The notes beneath the pieces are model-generated. The model did not search any database. It was given only the letters and a program-made list of their open reading frames with translations, and was not told the DNA's origin. A stretch of 64,000 bases of DNA, taken from the NCBI RefSeq assembly GCF_045032955.1, contig NZ_JBJFZU010000006.1, forward strand, positions 214,472-278,471, read 5' to 3'. The position numbers and the translations under genes were made by a program. Below are positions 9,067 to 17,423 of this stretch, piece by piece. The first letter of the stretch is position 1; each line of letters begins with the position of its first letter. Source of the stretch: Ornithinicoccus sp045032955 (GTDB lineage Bacteria; Actinomycetota; Actinomycetes; Actinomycetales; Dermatophilaceae).

Positions 9067-9261
9067 TCAGGCCTGGTGCTCGGTGCGCTCGGCGGCGGCG
9101 TAGTGCCGTCCGCCGTAGGTGCCGCACGAGGGGCAGGCCTGGTGCGGGGTGCTCACGGCCTTGCACTGGGGGCAGGTCGACAGCGCGATGGGCGCAGCCT
9201 TCCACTGGGAGCGGCGGTGCCGGGTGTTGCTGCGGGACATCTTCCGCTTGGGAACGGCCAC
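9067..9261 (-). CDS. rpmF: 50S ribosomal protein L32 (zinc-binding form)
   Basis: 64 residues beginning MAVPKRKMSRSNTRHRRSQW, followed by a zinc ribbon with CPQC and CPSC. The cysteine-containing form indicates zinc dependence. It starts one base after the yceD stop, the usual yceD-rpmF arrangement. Confidence 0.98.
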   Translation of the reverse strand: MAVPKRKMSRSNTRHRRSQWKAAPIALSTCPQCKAVSTPHQACPSCGTYGGRHYAAAERTEHQA

Positions 9262-9262
9262 G

Positions 9263-9865
9263 TCAGATCCTCTTCTCGTCGTCTGCGGTCGGCGTGGCCA
9301 TTGCGGCCAGTGCCGACCACCGGGGGTCGATCACGTCGTGATGGTGCTCGGGGTCCTTCGCCAGCTGCACACCGCACTCGGAGCACAGACCGGGACAGTC
9401 GTCCTGGCACGCCGGCTGGAAGGGTAGCGCAGTCACGACGGCGTCCCGGATGACCTCCTCGAGGTCCATCAGGTCACCGTCGAGCATACGCTGCTCGTCC
9501 TCGTCGGCTGGTGCCTCCTTGTCGCCACCCGCACGACCCGCCACCTTCTGGTGGTGCGCGGCCCGCTCGGGGTAGACGAACAGCTCCTGGAACGGCACGT
9601 CGAGGGGCTCGACGACCGGGTCCAGGCAGTGCACGCACTCGCCCTCCGCGGAGGCCTGGGCCGAACCCGTCACCAGGATCCCCTCGACGACCGACTCCAG
9701 CCGCAACTCCACCTGGACCGGACGGTCGGTGGGGATCGCGATGACGTCGGTGCCCATGGGCTCCTGGGTGGTCACCGCACGGGAGACCTCACGCATGCTG
9801 CCGGGCCTGCGGACCAGCTCCCGGGTGTCGAACACCCAGTCGCGTTCCGTCTGCTGGGCAGCCAT
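9263..9865 (-). CDS. YceD/DUF177 family protein
   Basis: A 200-residue DUF177 (YceD-like) protein, almost always encoded immediately upstream of rpmF and linked to 23S rRNA/50S assembly. The conserved core GECVHCLDPVV and the C-terminal cysteine cluster CQDDCPGLCSECG are visible. The ATG at 9865 (MAAQQTERDWVFDTREL) is preceded by GAGG. It is the first gene of the yceD-rpmF-rnc-mutM operon, with its promoter at 9957-9986. Confidence 0.92.
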   Translation of the reverse strand: MAAQQTERDWVFDTRELVRRPGSMREVSRAVTTQEPMGTDVIAIPTDRPVQVELRLESVVEGILVTGSAQASAEGECVHCLDPVVEPLDVPFQELFVYPERAAHHQKVAGRAGGDKEAPADEDEQRMLDGDLMDLEEVIRDAVVTALPFQPACQDDCPGLCSECGVQLAKDPEHHHDVIDPRWSALAAMATPTADDEKRI

Positions 9866-9956
9866 GATGAAGAGAACCTCGCGTGTCGGTGACCTGCTGG
9901 ACGGGCGCGGACCCTCACCTGCGCCGGACGCCGGGAGTGACACACACCGACCTACC

Positions 9957-9986
9957 AGAGTACCCGAGCAGGTCGGTCTCACTCAA
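9957..9986 (-). promoter_or_regulatory. Promoter of the yceD-rpmF-rnc-mutM operon
   Basis: On the minus strand, TTGAGT (9981-9986) and TACTCT (9957-9962) are separated by 18 bp. The -35 box lies inside the 3' end of coaD. The leader is about 85 nt long. The rpmB promoter in this window has the same -10 and the same spacing, which supports the call. Confidence 0.6.
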
Positions 9987-10464
9987 GTTCGCGCAAAGCG
10001 GCCAGCACCCCGCCCGGGACCAGGGCCGAGACGTCACCGCCGTACCGGTGCACCTCCCGGACCAGCGAGCTGGAGACGTGCTCGAGCCCGGGGTCACCGG
10101 GCAGGAACAACGTCTCCACCCCGCTCAGGTGCCGGTTCATCAGCGCCATCGGCAGCTCGTAGGCGAAGTCCGTGCCGCCGCGCAGGCCCTTGACGACGGC
10201 CTGGGCCCCGACCTCGCGGCATACGTCGACGAGCAGCCGGTCGGCGTAGGCCTCCACCCGCACCGTCGCCCGCAGCTCCTCGCCCAGCGCCTCGCGGACC
10301 AGCGCCAGACGTCGCTCCACCGGGAAGGTCCCCTGCTTGGCCGGGTTGTGCAGCACGGCCACCACGACCTCGTCGTAGAGGGCCGCGGCACGGCGCAGGA
10401 TGTCCAGGTGGCCCAGGGTGACCGGGTCGAAGGAGCCTGGGCAGACGCAGCGGCGGGTGGTCAT
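9979..10464 (-). CDS. coaD: Phosphopantetheine adenylyltransferase
   Basis: CoaD transfers AMP from ATP to 4'-phosphopantetheine, the penultimate step of CoA synthesis. 161 residues with the nucleotidyltransferase HxGH-type motif in CPGSFDPVTLGHLDI, the substrate loop GLRGGTDFAYE and the C-terminal SSSLVREV. A -10 TAGGCT (10472-10477, minus) ends 7 nt before the ATG, so the gene probably has its own leaderless promoter rather than reading in from the hemerythrin gene. Confidence 0.97.
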   Translation of the reverse strand: MTTRRCVCPGSFDPVTLGHLDILRRAAALYDEVVVAVLHNPAKQGTFPVERRLALVREALGEELRATVRVEAYADRLLVDVCREVGAQAVVKGLRGGTDFAYELPMALMNRHLSGVETLFLPGDPGLEHVSSSLVREVHRYGGDVSALVPGGVLAALRELE

Positions 10465-10494
10465 GCGCTCGAGCCTAACGAGCGGGTGCCCGGC

Positions 10495-11040
10495 TCAGTC
10501 GTCCTCGTCCTCGAGCAGCCCCTCTGCGTGCGCGTCCTGCACCAGCGCGCGCACCGTCTCCACGGTGACGCCGGCGTCCAGGTGCTCGCCCCGGACCGTG
10601 AGGAAGGCCGAGCCCAGGGCCTGCCGGTCGGCCTCGCTCACCTCGTCCCGCGCCGGGTTGAGGATCGTCAGCTCCTCCTCGGTGAGGTGGTGCTGGAGCA
10701 CCTCGTTCACCTTCTCGACGGCGTCGTCGAACTTCTGCGTGTCGGTGCCCTTGCACTCCAGGAGCTCCAGCAGCGCCTGGTTGATCTCGGCGTGCTCCTC
10801 CTCGCCGTGCTCGGCCTCGTGCTCGTCGATCGCGTCCTTGCGCCGCAGCCGGGGGTAGACCTGCTGCTCCTCTGCCTCACCGTGCGCGACCAGCACGGCC
10901 GCGAAGGCGTCCCGGGCACCTGCCCGGTCGGAGGAGCTGTCGCGCATCTCGCGCATCAGGCTCTCGAAGAGGCGGTGGTCGTCCAGGATGAGCTCGACGA
11001 CGTCACCGGACACGGGGCGGGGGATGGAGTAGTCAGTCAC
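10495..11040 (-). CDS. Hemerythrin HHE-domain protein
   Basis: A 181-residue four-helix protein of the hemerythrin-like family. Metal-ligand histidines and glutamates are visible in DDHRLFESL, AHGEAEEQQVYPRL, DEHEAEHGEEEHAEI and HHLTEEELTIL, the pattern of a non-haem di-iron site. Likely role is oxygen, NO or iron-stress sensing or storage, not determinable here. It lies between coaD and rsmD, which are adjacent in many genomes, so it looks like an insertion in a conserved pair. It starts at GTG 11040, 6 nt after a CAGGAT hexamer. Confidence 0.87.
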   Translation of the reverse strand: MTDYSIPRPVSGDVVELILDDHRLFESLMREMRDSSSDRAGARDAFAAVLVAHGEAEEQQVYPRLRRKDAIDEHEAEHGEEEHAEINQALLELLECKGTDTQKFDDAVEKVNEVLQHHLTEEELTILNPARDEVSEADRQALGSAFLTVRGEHLDAGVTVETVRALVQDAHAEGLLEDEDD

Positions 11041-11065
11041 CCTCCGATCCTGACACCGAGGCCGT

Positions 11066-11665
11066 TCACCCGCTCGGCGAGACGGCGTCCCCCTCCCCGC
11101 CCGGGGTCCGTTCGGCCAGGTGCACGGCGGTCTCGCCGTAGCGCCGGGTGTCGAGCCGGTGCAGGCCCGTGGGCCACGTCGGTGCCGGGGAGCGGGAGCT
11201 ACGCTCCAGGACGACGAGGGCCTCGTCGGTGAGCCAGCGGTGGGTGACCAGGGCGGACAGCACCTGGGTCAGCTCCTCCTCCCCCATCGGGTAGGGCGGG
11301 TCCAGCAGCACCAGGTCGTAGGGCTCGTCGGGGTGCGACCCGGTCAGCACCACCTGCACCGGCCCGCTCCGGACCTGCACGTGCCCGCCCAGGTCGAGCC
11401 CGTCGGCGTTCTGCTCGATGAGCCGGGCGGTGGGTCGGTGCCGTTCCACCGCGAGCAGGTGCCCGGCCCCCCGGGAGAGCGCCTCCAGCCCGAGCGCCCC
11501 CGACCCCGCGAAGAGGTCCAGCACCCGGGCGTCGTCCAGCACCAGCAGCGACTCCACCCGGGAGAAGAGCGCCTCCCGCACCCGGTCCGTGGTGGGCCGG
11601 GTGTCCCGGCCGGTCGGCGTCCGGATCGTCCTGCCCCCCGCGCGGCCGGCGATGATGCGCGTCAC
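11066..11665 (-). CDS. rsmD: 16S rRNA (guanine(966)-N(2))-methyltransferase RsmD
   Basis: 199 residues. N-terminal TRIIAGRAGGRTIRTP and RPTTDRVREALFSRV are diagnostic; the SAM site is VLDLFAGSGALGLEALSRG and the catalytic N6/N2-adenine/guanine-type motif DPPYPMGEE is intact. It methylates G966 of 16S rRNA. Starts at GTG 11665, 7 bp after the recG stop, so it is the last gene of the DAK-recG-rsmD run. Confidence 0.95.
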   Translation of the reverse strand: MTRIIAGRAGGRTIRTPTGRDTRPTTDRVREALFSRVESLLVLDDARVLDLFAGSGALGLEALSRGAGHLLAVERHRPTARLIEQNADGLDLGGHVQVRSGPVQVVLTGSHPDEPYDLVLLDPPYPMGEEELTQVLSALVTHRWLTDEALVVLERSSRSPAPTWPTGLHRLDTRRYGETAVHLAERTPGGEGDAVSPSG

Positions 11666-11672
11666 CGCCGGC

Positions 11673-13964
11673 TCACCCGCGCTCCAGGAAGGCGGCCCGG
11701 GCCTGGTCCAGCCGGTCCAGCTCGGCGGCCAGGGCCGGGTGCCCGGCCAGCTCCGGGTCGGCCTCGACGGTCCGCCAGGCCGCCTCGTGGGCCGCGACGA
11801 TGAGGTCCTCGTCGCGGGCCAGCCGCAGGAAGCGCAACGTCCGGCGCCCCCCGGACTGGGTGGCTCCGAGCACGTCGCCCTCCTGGCGGGTCTCCAGGTC
11901 GAGCCGGGCCAGCTCGAAGCCGTCGGTGGTGGCCGCCACCTGCTCCAGCCGTGCGACCCCTTCCGGGTCCTGGCCCTGGGTCATCAGCAGGCACAGCCCG
12001 GACCGTCCGCCCCGACCGACCCGGCCCCGCAGCTGGTGCAGCTGGGAGATGCCGAACCGGTCCGCGTCCAGGACCACCATCGTGGTGGCGTCCGGGACGT
12101 CGACGCCCACCTCGATCACGGTGGTCGAGACCAGGACGTCGACCCGGCCGGCGGCATACGCCTGCATCACCGCGTCCTTGTCCTCGGCCGGCATCCGACC
12201 GTGCAGCACCTCGATGCGCAGGTCGCGGGTGGCGGCCAGCTCCCGCAGGGACCGGGCCACCTGGTGCACCCCGTGCAGGGACGGTATGCCGCTCCCCGCC
12301 CCGGCGGCGGCCACCTCGAGCAGGTCGGCACCGTCCTCCCCGGCGCTGCGGGCCTGGTCGGTCGGCGGGATCGGCAGCCCCGGGCCCTCCTGCGCCGAGC
12401 CCGGGAGGTCGGCGTCGTCGACCTCGCCGATCCGGGGGCAGACGACGTAGGCCTGGCCGCCGCCACGGACCTCCTCGGCGACCCGCTCCCAGGTGCGCCG
12501 CACCCAGCCCGAGCGCTCGGCCTGCACGACGAAGCTGCTGATCGGTCGGCGTCCCTGCGGCAGCTCGCGCAGGGTGGAGATCTCCATGTCCCCGAAGACC
12601 GTCATCGCCACCGTGCGGGGGATCGGGGTGGCGGTCATCACCAGGACGTGCGGGGAGGAACCGGCCCGTGCCTTGGCGCGCAGCGCATCCCGCTGCTCCA
12701 CCCCGAACCGGTGCTGCTCGTCCACGACCACCATCCCGAGGTCGGCGAACTGCACGTGGTCCTGGATCAGCGCGTGCGTCCCGACGACGATCCCGGCCGC
12801 ACCGGAGGCGGCGTCGAGCAGGGCCTCCCGACGGTCGGCGGTGGACTGGCTCCCGGTGAGCAGCGCCAGCCTGGTCCCCTCCGCGGCCCCGCCCAGCATC
12901 CCCGCCTCGGCGAGCGGACCCAGCAGCATGGTCATCGACCGGTGGTGCTGGGCGGCGAGCACCTCGGTGGGCGCCAGCAGCGCGGCCTGCCCACCGGCCT
13001 CGACCACGGCCAGCATCGCCAGCAGCGCGAGCACCGTCTTGCCGGAGCCGACCTCACCCTGCAGCAGGCGGTGCATGGGCACCTCCCGGGCGAGGTCCCC
13101 CAGGATCTCGGCGAGCACCTCCTCCTGGCCGTCCGTCAGCGCGAACGGGAGCCGCTGGCGCAACGCGTGCGGCAGCCCGTCCTCCCGGGCCACCCTGGGC
13201 ACGGCGGGGACCGCGTCCGCGGAGCGTCGGGCGCGGGCCAGCTGGGCCTGGACCACGAAGGCCTCCTGGAACGCCAGCCGCCAGCGGCCACGGCGGTGGT
13301 CGGCCTCGGTGCGGGGCCGGTGCACCAGCCGGTAGGCCTCCAGCAGCCCGGGCAGTCCGACGCTGCTGCGCACCTCCTCCGGGAGCGGGTCGGGCAGCTC
13401 CTGCAGCTGGTGCAGGACCAGGTCCAGGGAGTCCCCGTGGACGATGGGCGAGAGGCCCTTGGTGGCCGTGTAGACCGGGACCAGCCCGTCCAGCAGCCAC
13501 TGTCCGGATCCGCTGCCGGCAGCCGAGAGCACGGCGTAGTCGGGGTGGGTGAGCTGGAGGGTGTCGCGCCAGTGGCCGATCTGTCCCGAGCAGACCACCT
13601 TGGCTCCCGGGCGCAGCCGCTCCTCGTGCCCCCAGGGCTTGAAGAAGGTCAGCTGGATGACGCCACCGGCGTCGTCGGAGACGTCGGCCACCAGCCGGCG
13701 GCCGCGTCGGTTGCGCATCTGAAGGGTGCGGGCCGACACCACGGTGCCGACCACCACGACGTCCTCGCCGTGGGGCAGCTCCCGGAACGCGACGGGCCGG
13801 CTGGCGTCGAGGTAGCTGCGCGGGAGCCAGTCCAGGAGCTGGCCGACGGTACGGATCCCCCGGGTCTTCTCCAGGACCGGGCCCCCCTTGCCCACGATGT
13901 CCCGCAGCGGCGCGTCCAGCTGGTCGCTGCCGTCGTCGGCCACCGGGCGCAGGTGCCGGGCCAT
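11673..13964 (-). CDS. recG: ATP-dependent DNA helicase RecG
   Basis: RecG remodels stalled forks and Holliday junctions. 763 residues with an N-terminal wedge/OB domain (LVADVSDDAGGVIQLTFF), Walker A LQGEVGSGKTVLALL, DEQH box VVDEQHRFGVEQR, motif III TATPIPRT and the C-terminal QLRGRVGRGG. Between VCPRIGEVDDADL and VLHGRM there is an extra Gly/Ala/Pro-rich segment of roughly 45 residues compared with E. coli RecG. ATG 13964 overlaps the upstream DAK stop by one base (TGATG). Confidence 0.96.
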   Translation of the reverse strand: MARHLRPVADDGSDQLDAPLRDIVGKGGPVLEKTRGIRTVGQLLDWLPRSYLDASRPVAFRELPHGEDVVVVGTVVSARTLQMRNRRGRRLVADVSDDAGGVIQLTFFKPWGHEERLRPGAKVVCSGQIGHWRDTLQLTHPDYAVLSAAGSGSGQWLLDGLVPVYTATKGLSPIVHGDSLDLVLHQLQELPDPLPEEVRSSVGLPGLLEAYRLVHRPRTEADHRRGRWRLAFQEAFVVQAQLARARRSADAVPAVPRVAREDGLPHALRQRLPFALTDGQEEVLAEILGDLAREVPMHRLLQGEVGSGKTVLALLAMLAVVEAGGQAALLAPTEVLAAQHHRSMTMLLGPLAEAGMLGGAAEGTRLALLTGSQSTADRREALLDAASGAAGIVVGTHALIQDHVQFADLGMVVVDEQHRFGVEQRDALRAKARAGSSPHVLVMTATPIPRTVAMTVFGDMEISTLRELPQGRRPISSFVVQAERSGWVRRTWERVAEEVRGGGQAYVVCPRIGEVDDADLPGSAQEGPGLPIPPTDQARSAGEDGADLLEVAAAGAGSGIPSLHGVHQVARSLRELAATRDLRIEVLHGRMPAEDKDAVMQAYAAGRVDVLVSTTVIEVGVDVPDATTMVVLDADRFGISQLHQLRGRVGRGGRSGLCLLMTQGQDPEGVARLEQVAATTDGFELARLDLETRQEGDVLGATQSGGRRTLRFLRLARDEDLIVAAHEAAWRTVEADPELAGHPALAAELDRLDQARAAFLERG

Positions 13965-15634
13965 CACTCGACCCCGAGGAGGACGGGGTAGGTGGGCTGG
14001 CCCCCGTCCCAGGTGGTGACCTCGACCGGCTGTCCGGCCAGCACTTGGTCGAGCACGGCGGCGACCTCGGCCCGCACCTCGGCGGTGGCGTCCTGCCCCT
14101 CCAGCACGGTGACGACCTCGGCACCCGGGTGCCAGATCGTCTCGAGCACGGCACGGGCGGCCGGGCGCACGGTGTCCGCGACGGCGACGATCTCGTGGTC
14201 GACGATGCCCAGCCACTGGCCGGCACGGCACCGTCCGACGGGCGTGTCCGCGGCGCGCTCCGCCCGGGTCAGGGCGCCGCCGTGCACCCCGGCGACCGCC
14301 GCGGCCATCCCCGCCACGACGTCCGCCGGCCTGCCGGCGGGGTCGTGCACCGCGAGCGCGGCCAGTCCCTCCACCAGGGTCCTGGTCGGCACCACCTCGA
14401 CGACCAGCCCCTCGTGGCGGGCCTCCAGGGCCGCAGCCCTGGCCACCATCACGGTGTCCTCGTCGTTGGGCAGGACGACCACCGCGGCGGCGGTGCCGGC
14501 CCGGACCGCGGCCAGCAGCTGGCCGGCCGAGGCGCGGTGCCGGGGACCGCTGGGCACCACGGCGGCCCCCGCCTGCTCGAAGAGCGCCACGACCCCGGCG
14601 CCGAGGGCGCAGGCGACCACCCCCACCCCGGTGGGCAGGGACGCGGCGGGAGCCGGGTCGTGGGGACGCCCACCGTCCAGGGACGAGAGCCGGACCTCGC
14701 CGACCACCCCGGCCAGGCTGCCTGCCTCGACCGCGAGCGAGGGGTCCTCCAGGTGCACGTGCACCTGGTACTCCTCCGGTCCGCCGGCGACGGCGACGGA
14801 ATCGCCGAGGTGCGCCAGGTGGGTCCGCAGCCGGTCGGCTCGTTCGGGGTCGCTGGCGGTGAGCAGGTACATCACCTCCATGGCGCCCTCCCCCTCCCCC
14901 GCGCCGGGGCCGGCACCGGCGCCGCGCGGCGCGGCGGCAGGCGGGCGTCCGGTGCCGTGCCACCACTGCGGCAGGTCGGTCTCGACGTCGACGGGCCCCC
15001 CAGCCAGGACCGCCTGCAGCGCCTCGACCACCAGCAGCAGCCCGGCCCCACCGGCGTCCACCACCCCGGCGGCACCCAGCTCGGGCAGCAGCTCGGGGGT
15101 GCGTGCGAGCGCTTCCTCGGCCGCGTCGTGCGCCGCGTCCACCACCTCGGTGACGTCATCGGCCCCCCTGTCGACGGCCGCGCGGGCGCCCGCACCGGCC
15201 GCCCTGGCCACGGTCAGGATGGTGCCCTCGACCGGTGCCGCCAGCGCGTCCCAGGCCGTGCGGGCGGAGGCCTCGAAGGCGGCCGCCACCTCGTGCGGGC
15301 CGGCCTCCTCCACGTCCGGTCCGACGGCGTCGGCCAGGCCGCGGGTGAGCTGGGCGAGGATCACCCCGGAGTTGCCGCGGGCGGAGAGCAGCATCCCCCG
15401 GGCGATCAGCGCGAGCCCCTGCTGCAGCCGGTCGGTGTCGACGCCCAGCTCGAGCTGCACCCGGACGTGCTCGAGGGCGCCGTCCAGGGTCAGGTACATG
15501 TTGGTCCCGGTGTCCCCGTCGGCGACCGGGAAGACGTTGAGCGCGTCGATCCGCTCCCGTGCCGCGCCCAGCGAGAGCCGTGCCGTCATCGCCCACCGAC
15601 GGGCGGTCACGAGGTCGAGGGCGTGGCGGGACAC
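13964..15634 (-). CDS. DAK2 (DhaL/FakA-like) domain protein
   Basis: A 556-residue protein with an N-terminal DhaL-type ATP-binding domain (NVFPVADGDTGTNM, LSARGNSGVILAQL) and a C-terminal DegV-linked domain containing VLPNDEDTVM and TIWHPGAEVVTVLEGQ. This architecture matches the FakA fatty-acid kinase-type proteins usually found beside recG. A fatty-acid kinase function is inferred; no FakB is in the window. Starts at GTG 15634. The -10 TAGGTT (15641-15646, minus) ends 6 nt before it, suggesting leaderless expression of the DAK-recG-rsmD unit. Confidence 0.88.
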   Translation of the reverse strand: MSRHALDLVTARRWAMTARLSLGAARERIDALNVFPVADGDTGTNMYLTLDGALEHVRVQLELGVDTDRLQQGLALIARGMLLSARGNSGVILAQLTRGLADAVGPDVEEAGPHEVAAAFEASARTAWDALAAPVEGTILTVARAAGAGARAAVDRGADDVTEVVDAAHDAAEEALARTPELLPELGAAGVVDAGGAGLLLVVEALQAVLAGGPVDVETDLPQWWHGTGRPPAAAPRGAGAGPGAGEGEGAMEVMYLLTASDPERADRLRTHLAHLGDSVAVAGGPEEYQVHVHLEDPSLAVEAGSLAGVVGEVRLSSLDGGRPHDPAPAASLPTGVGVVACALGAGVVALFEQAGAAVVPSGPRHRASAGQLLAAVRAGTAAAVVVLPNDEDTVMVARAAALEARHEGLVVEVVPTRTLVEGLAALAVHDPAGRPADVVAGMAAAVAGVHGGALTRAERAADTPVGRCRAGQWLGIVDHEIVAVADTVRPAARAVLETIWHPGAEVVTVLEGQDATAEVRAEVAAVLDQVLAGQPVEVTTWDGGQPTYPVLLGVE

Positions 15635-15693
15635 GGCTCAAACCTAACGCTCGGCGGGTCGGCGCCGGTGCGCCCGTCCACCGCGGCAGTGAT

Positions 15694-15723
15694 TTGGGGC
15701 GGACCCGCATGCTCCGGTACTCT
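15694..15723 (+). promoter_or_regulatory. rpmB promoter
   Basis: TTGGGG (15694-15699) and TACTCT (15718-15723) are separated by 18 bp. The -10 and the spacing equal those of the yceD-rpmF promoter. The predicted leader is about 65 nt and contains the AGGAG (15784-15788) that serves the rpmB GTG start. Confidence 0.6.
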
Positions 15724-15794
15724 GGACCGGTTGCCTGCCGGTCCCGACCGCAGGCCCCGACGACCACTCACCGGACGACCTTCAGGAGAACACC

Positions 15795-15980
15795 GTGGCT
15801 GCCACTTGCGACGTCTGCGGCAAGCGACCGAGCTTCGGTCACAGCATCTCGCACTCGCACCGCCGCACCAAGCGTCGCTGGAACCCGAACATCCAGCGCG
15901 TCCGCGCGACGGTGGGCGCGACCCCCAAGCGGCTCAACGTGTGCACCTCCTGCCTGAAGGCGGGCAAGGTCACCCGCTGA
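15795..15980 (+). CDS. rpmB: 50S ribosomal protein L28 (zinc-binding form)
   Basis: 61 residues: MAATCDVCGKRPSFGHSISH, then HRRTKRRWNPNIQ and a second cysteine pair CTSCLK. The two CxxC pairs form the zinc-binding C+ variant. Start is GTG 15795 with AGGAG at 6 nt. A strong terminator hairpin follows at 16000-16034. Confidence 0.98.
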   Translation: MAATCDVCGKRPSFGHSISHSHRRTKRRWNPNIQRVRATVGATPKRLNVCTSCLKAGKVTR

Positions 15981-15999
15981 CCCCCTTCCGCACGCAGGT

Positions 16000-16034
16000 C
16001 GAGCCGGCGACACCCACGGGGTGACGCCGGCTCG
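16000..16034 (+). terminator. Hairpin terminator after rpmB
   Basis: A perfect 10-bp stem CGAGCCGGCG (16000-16009) / CGCCGGCTCG (16025-16034), extended inward by CACCC/GGGTG after one mismatch. There is no long T-run, as is usual in GC-rich actinobacteria. It lies between rpmB and the convergent thiL end and may serve both. Confidence 0.75.
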
Positions 16035-16081
16035 TTCGTGTCCGGGGACGTATGCCCCCGCCACCACACGGCACGAGCGGT

Positions 16082-17116
16082 TCAGCGGCTGAAGTGGTCC
16101 CACCCGCCGCGGCCCGGGTCCAGCCGCTCGGTGCCGAGCAGCACCCCCGGGTGTCGGTGCGGGCCGGGCTCCTGGGCACGGCCGATCTCGAACCATCCCG
16201 AGGGCACCGCACCGGGCGGGAAGGTCGCGAGCAGCTCGTGCTCCTCACCCCCGCCCAGCACCGCCCGGTGGGCGGCCTCCGTGCCCAGCGCCGGGGTCAG
16301 GGCCACGGCCAGCCGGTCGACGGCCGCCGGGTCCAGCACGAGCAGCACCCCGCTGGCCCGGGCTACCCGGTCGGCGTCCCGGCCGAGGCCGTCCGAGACG
16401 TCGATCATCGCCCGCGCCCCGGACCGCGCGGCCCGGGGTCCCTGGGACAGGTCCGTCAGCGGCCGGCGGTGGTAGTCCACCCACGGGCCGTCGCGGTGAC
16501 CCGCCGCGAGCAGCTCCAGCCCCGCGGCCGACCGGCCCAGGGGCCCCGAGCAGGCCAGCACGTCGCCGGGCCGGGCGCCGGAGCGGAGCACCGGCGCGTC
16601 CACCCCGGGCCCGAGCTCCCCGAGCGCGGTGACCGAGACGGTGACCACCCCGGCCGGGGCGGCGCTGAGGTCACCACCGAGCACCGGCACCCCGGCCCGA
16701 CGCCCCGCCCACGCCAGCCCCTCGGCGAGCCCGCGGGCCCACCGCAGCGGCAGCTCCGGGTCCGCGACCAGGGTGACCAGGACGCCGGTGCCGAACCCGC
16801 CCATGGCGGCCAGGTCGGCGAGGTTCTGGGTCATCAGCTTGACGCCGACGTCGGTGGGGCCGGACCAGTCGTCCCGCCAGTCGTGACCCCGCACCATCGC
16901 GTCCGTGGTCGCCAGCACCGCTCCCCCGGCCACCCGCAGCTGGGCCGTGTCGTCCCCGGGCCCGACCGGCACCCGGTCGTCGAGGGGGTGCCCGTCGGCC
17001 AGGGCCGCGAACACCTCGGCCAGCACGCCCCGCTCCCCCACGTCCCCGATGCGCGGCTCCTGCGGACGGGGCGGACCCTGCGCCCCCTGGTCGGCCCGGT
17101 CGTCGCCCGCTGCCAT
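16082..17116 (-). CDS. thiL: Thiamine-monophosphate kinase
   Basis: ThiL phosphorylates thiamine monophosphate to the active diphosphate. 344 residues with VGPGDDTAQL near the N-terminus, TTDAMVRGHDW, LMTQNLADLAAMGG, GGDLSAAPAG and MIDVSDGLGRDADR, the family metal/nucleotide motifs. ATG 17116 follows an adjacent GGAGGAGAGG. It is divergent from the Lrp-ligand domain gene. Confidence 0.95.
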   Translation of the reverse strand: MAAGDDRADQGAQGPPRPQEPRIGDVGERGVLAEVFAALADGHPLDDRVPVGPGDDTAQLRVAGGAVLATTDAMVRGHDWRDDWSGPTDVGVKLMTQNLADLAAMGGFGTGVLVTLVADPELPLRWARGLAEGLAWAGRRAGVPVLGGDLSAAPAGVVTVSVTALGELGPGVDAPVLRSGARPGDVLACSGPLGRSAAGLELLAAGHRDGPWVDYHRRPLTDLSQGPRAARSGARAMIDVSDGLGRDADRVARASGVLLVLDPAAVDRLAVALTPALGTEAAHRAVLGGGEEHELLATFPPGAVPSGWFEIGRAQEPGPHRHPGVLLGTERLDPGRGGWDHFSR

Positions 17117-17189
17117 CCTCTCCTCCCACGCGTCCACCCCTGCACGGTAGCCTCCCCTGCACGGTCCGGCGACGACAGAGGAGGACGCC

Positions 17190-17423
17190 ATGATCAAGGC
17201 ATACATGCTGGTGCAGACAGAAGTCGGTGCCTCGGCCTCGGTCACCACCGCGATCCGGCAGATCCCCGGCGTGGTGACCGCGGAGGACGTCGCCGGCCCC
17301 TACGACGTCATCGCCGAGATCGAGGCGGCCACGGTGCGTGAGCTGGGGCGGGACGTCATCTCCACGATCCAGGCGGTCCCCCGCATCACCCGCACCACCA
17401 CATGCACCGTCGTCGAGCTCTGA
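17190..17423 (+). CDS. Stand-alone Lrp/AsnC ligand-binding (RAM) domain protein
   Basis: 77 residues comprising only the Lrp/AsnC effector-binding fold (IKAYMLVQTEVGASASV, VVTAEDVAGPYDVIAEIEA). There is no helix-turn-helix, so it cannot bind DNA alone; such SARD proteins may form mixed oligomers with full-length Lrp proteins or act as small-molecule sensors. SD GAGGAGG precedes the ATG. Its 3' end overlaps the next gene by 22 bp. The upstream 73-bp gap contains CCCCTGCACGGT twice (about 17140 and 17155). Confidence 0.88.
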   Translation: MIKAYMLVQTEVGASASVTTAIRQIPGVVTAEDVAGPYDVIAEIEAATVRELGRDVISTIQAVPRITRTTTCTVVEL

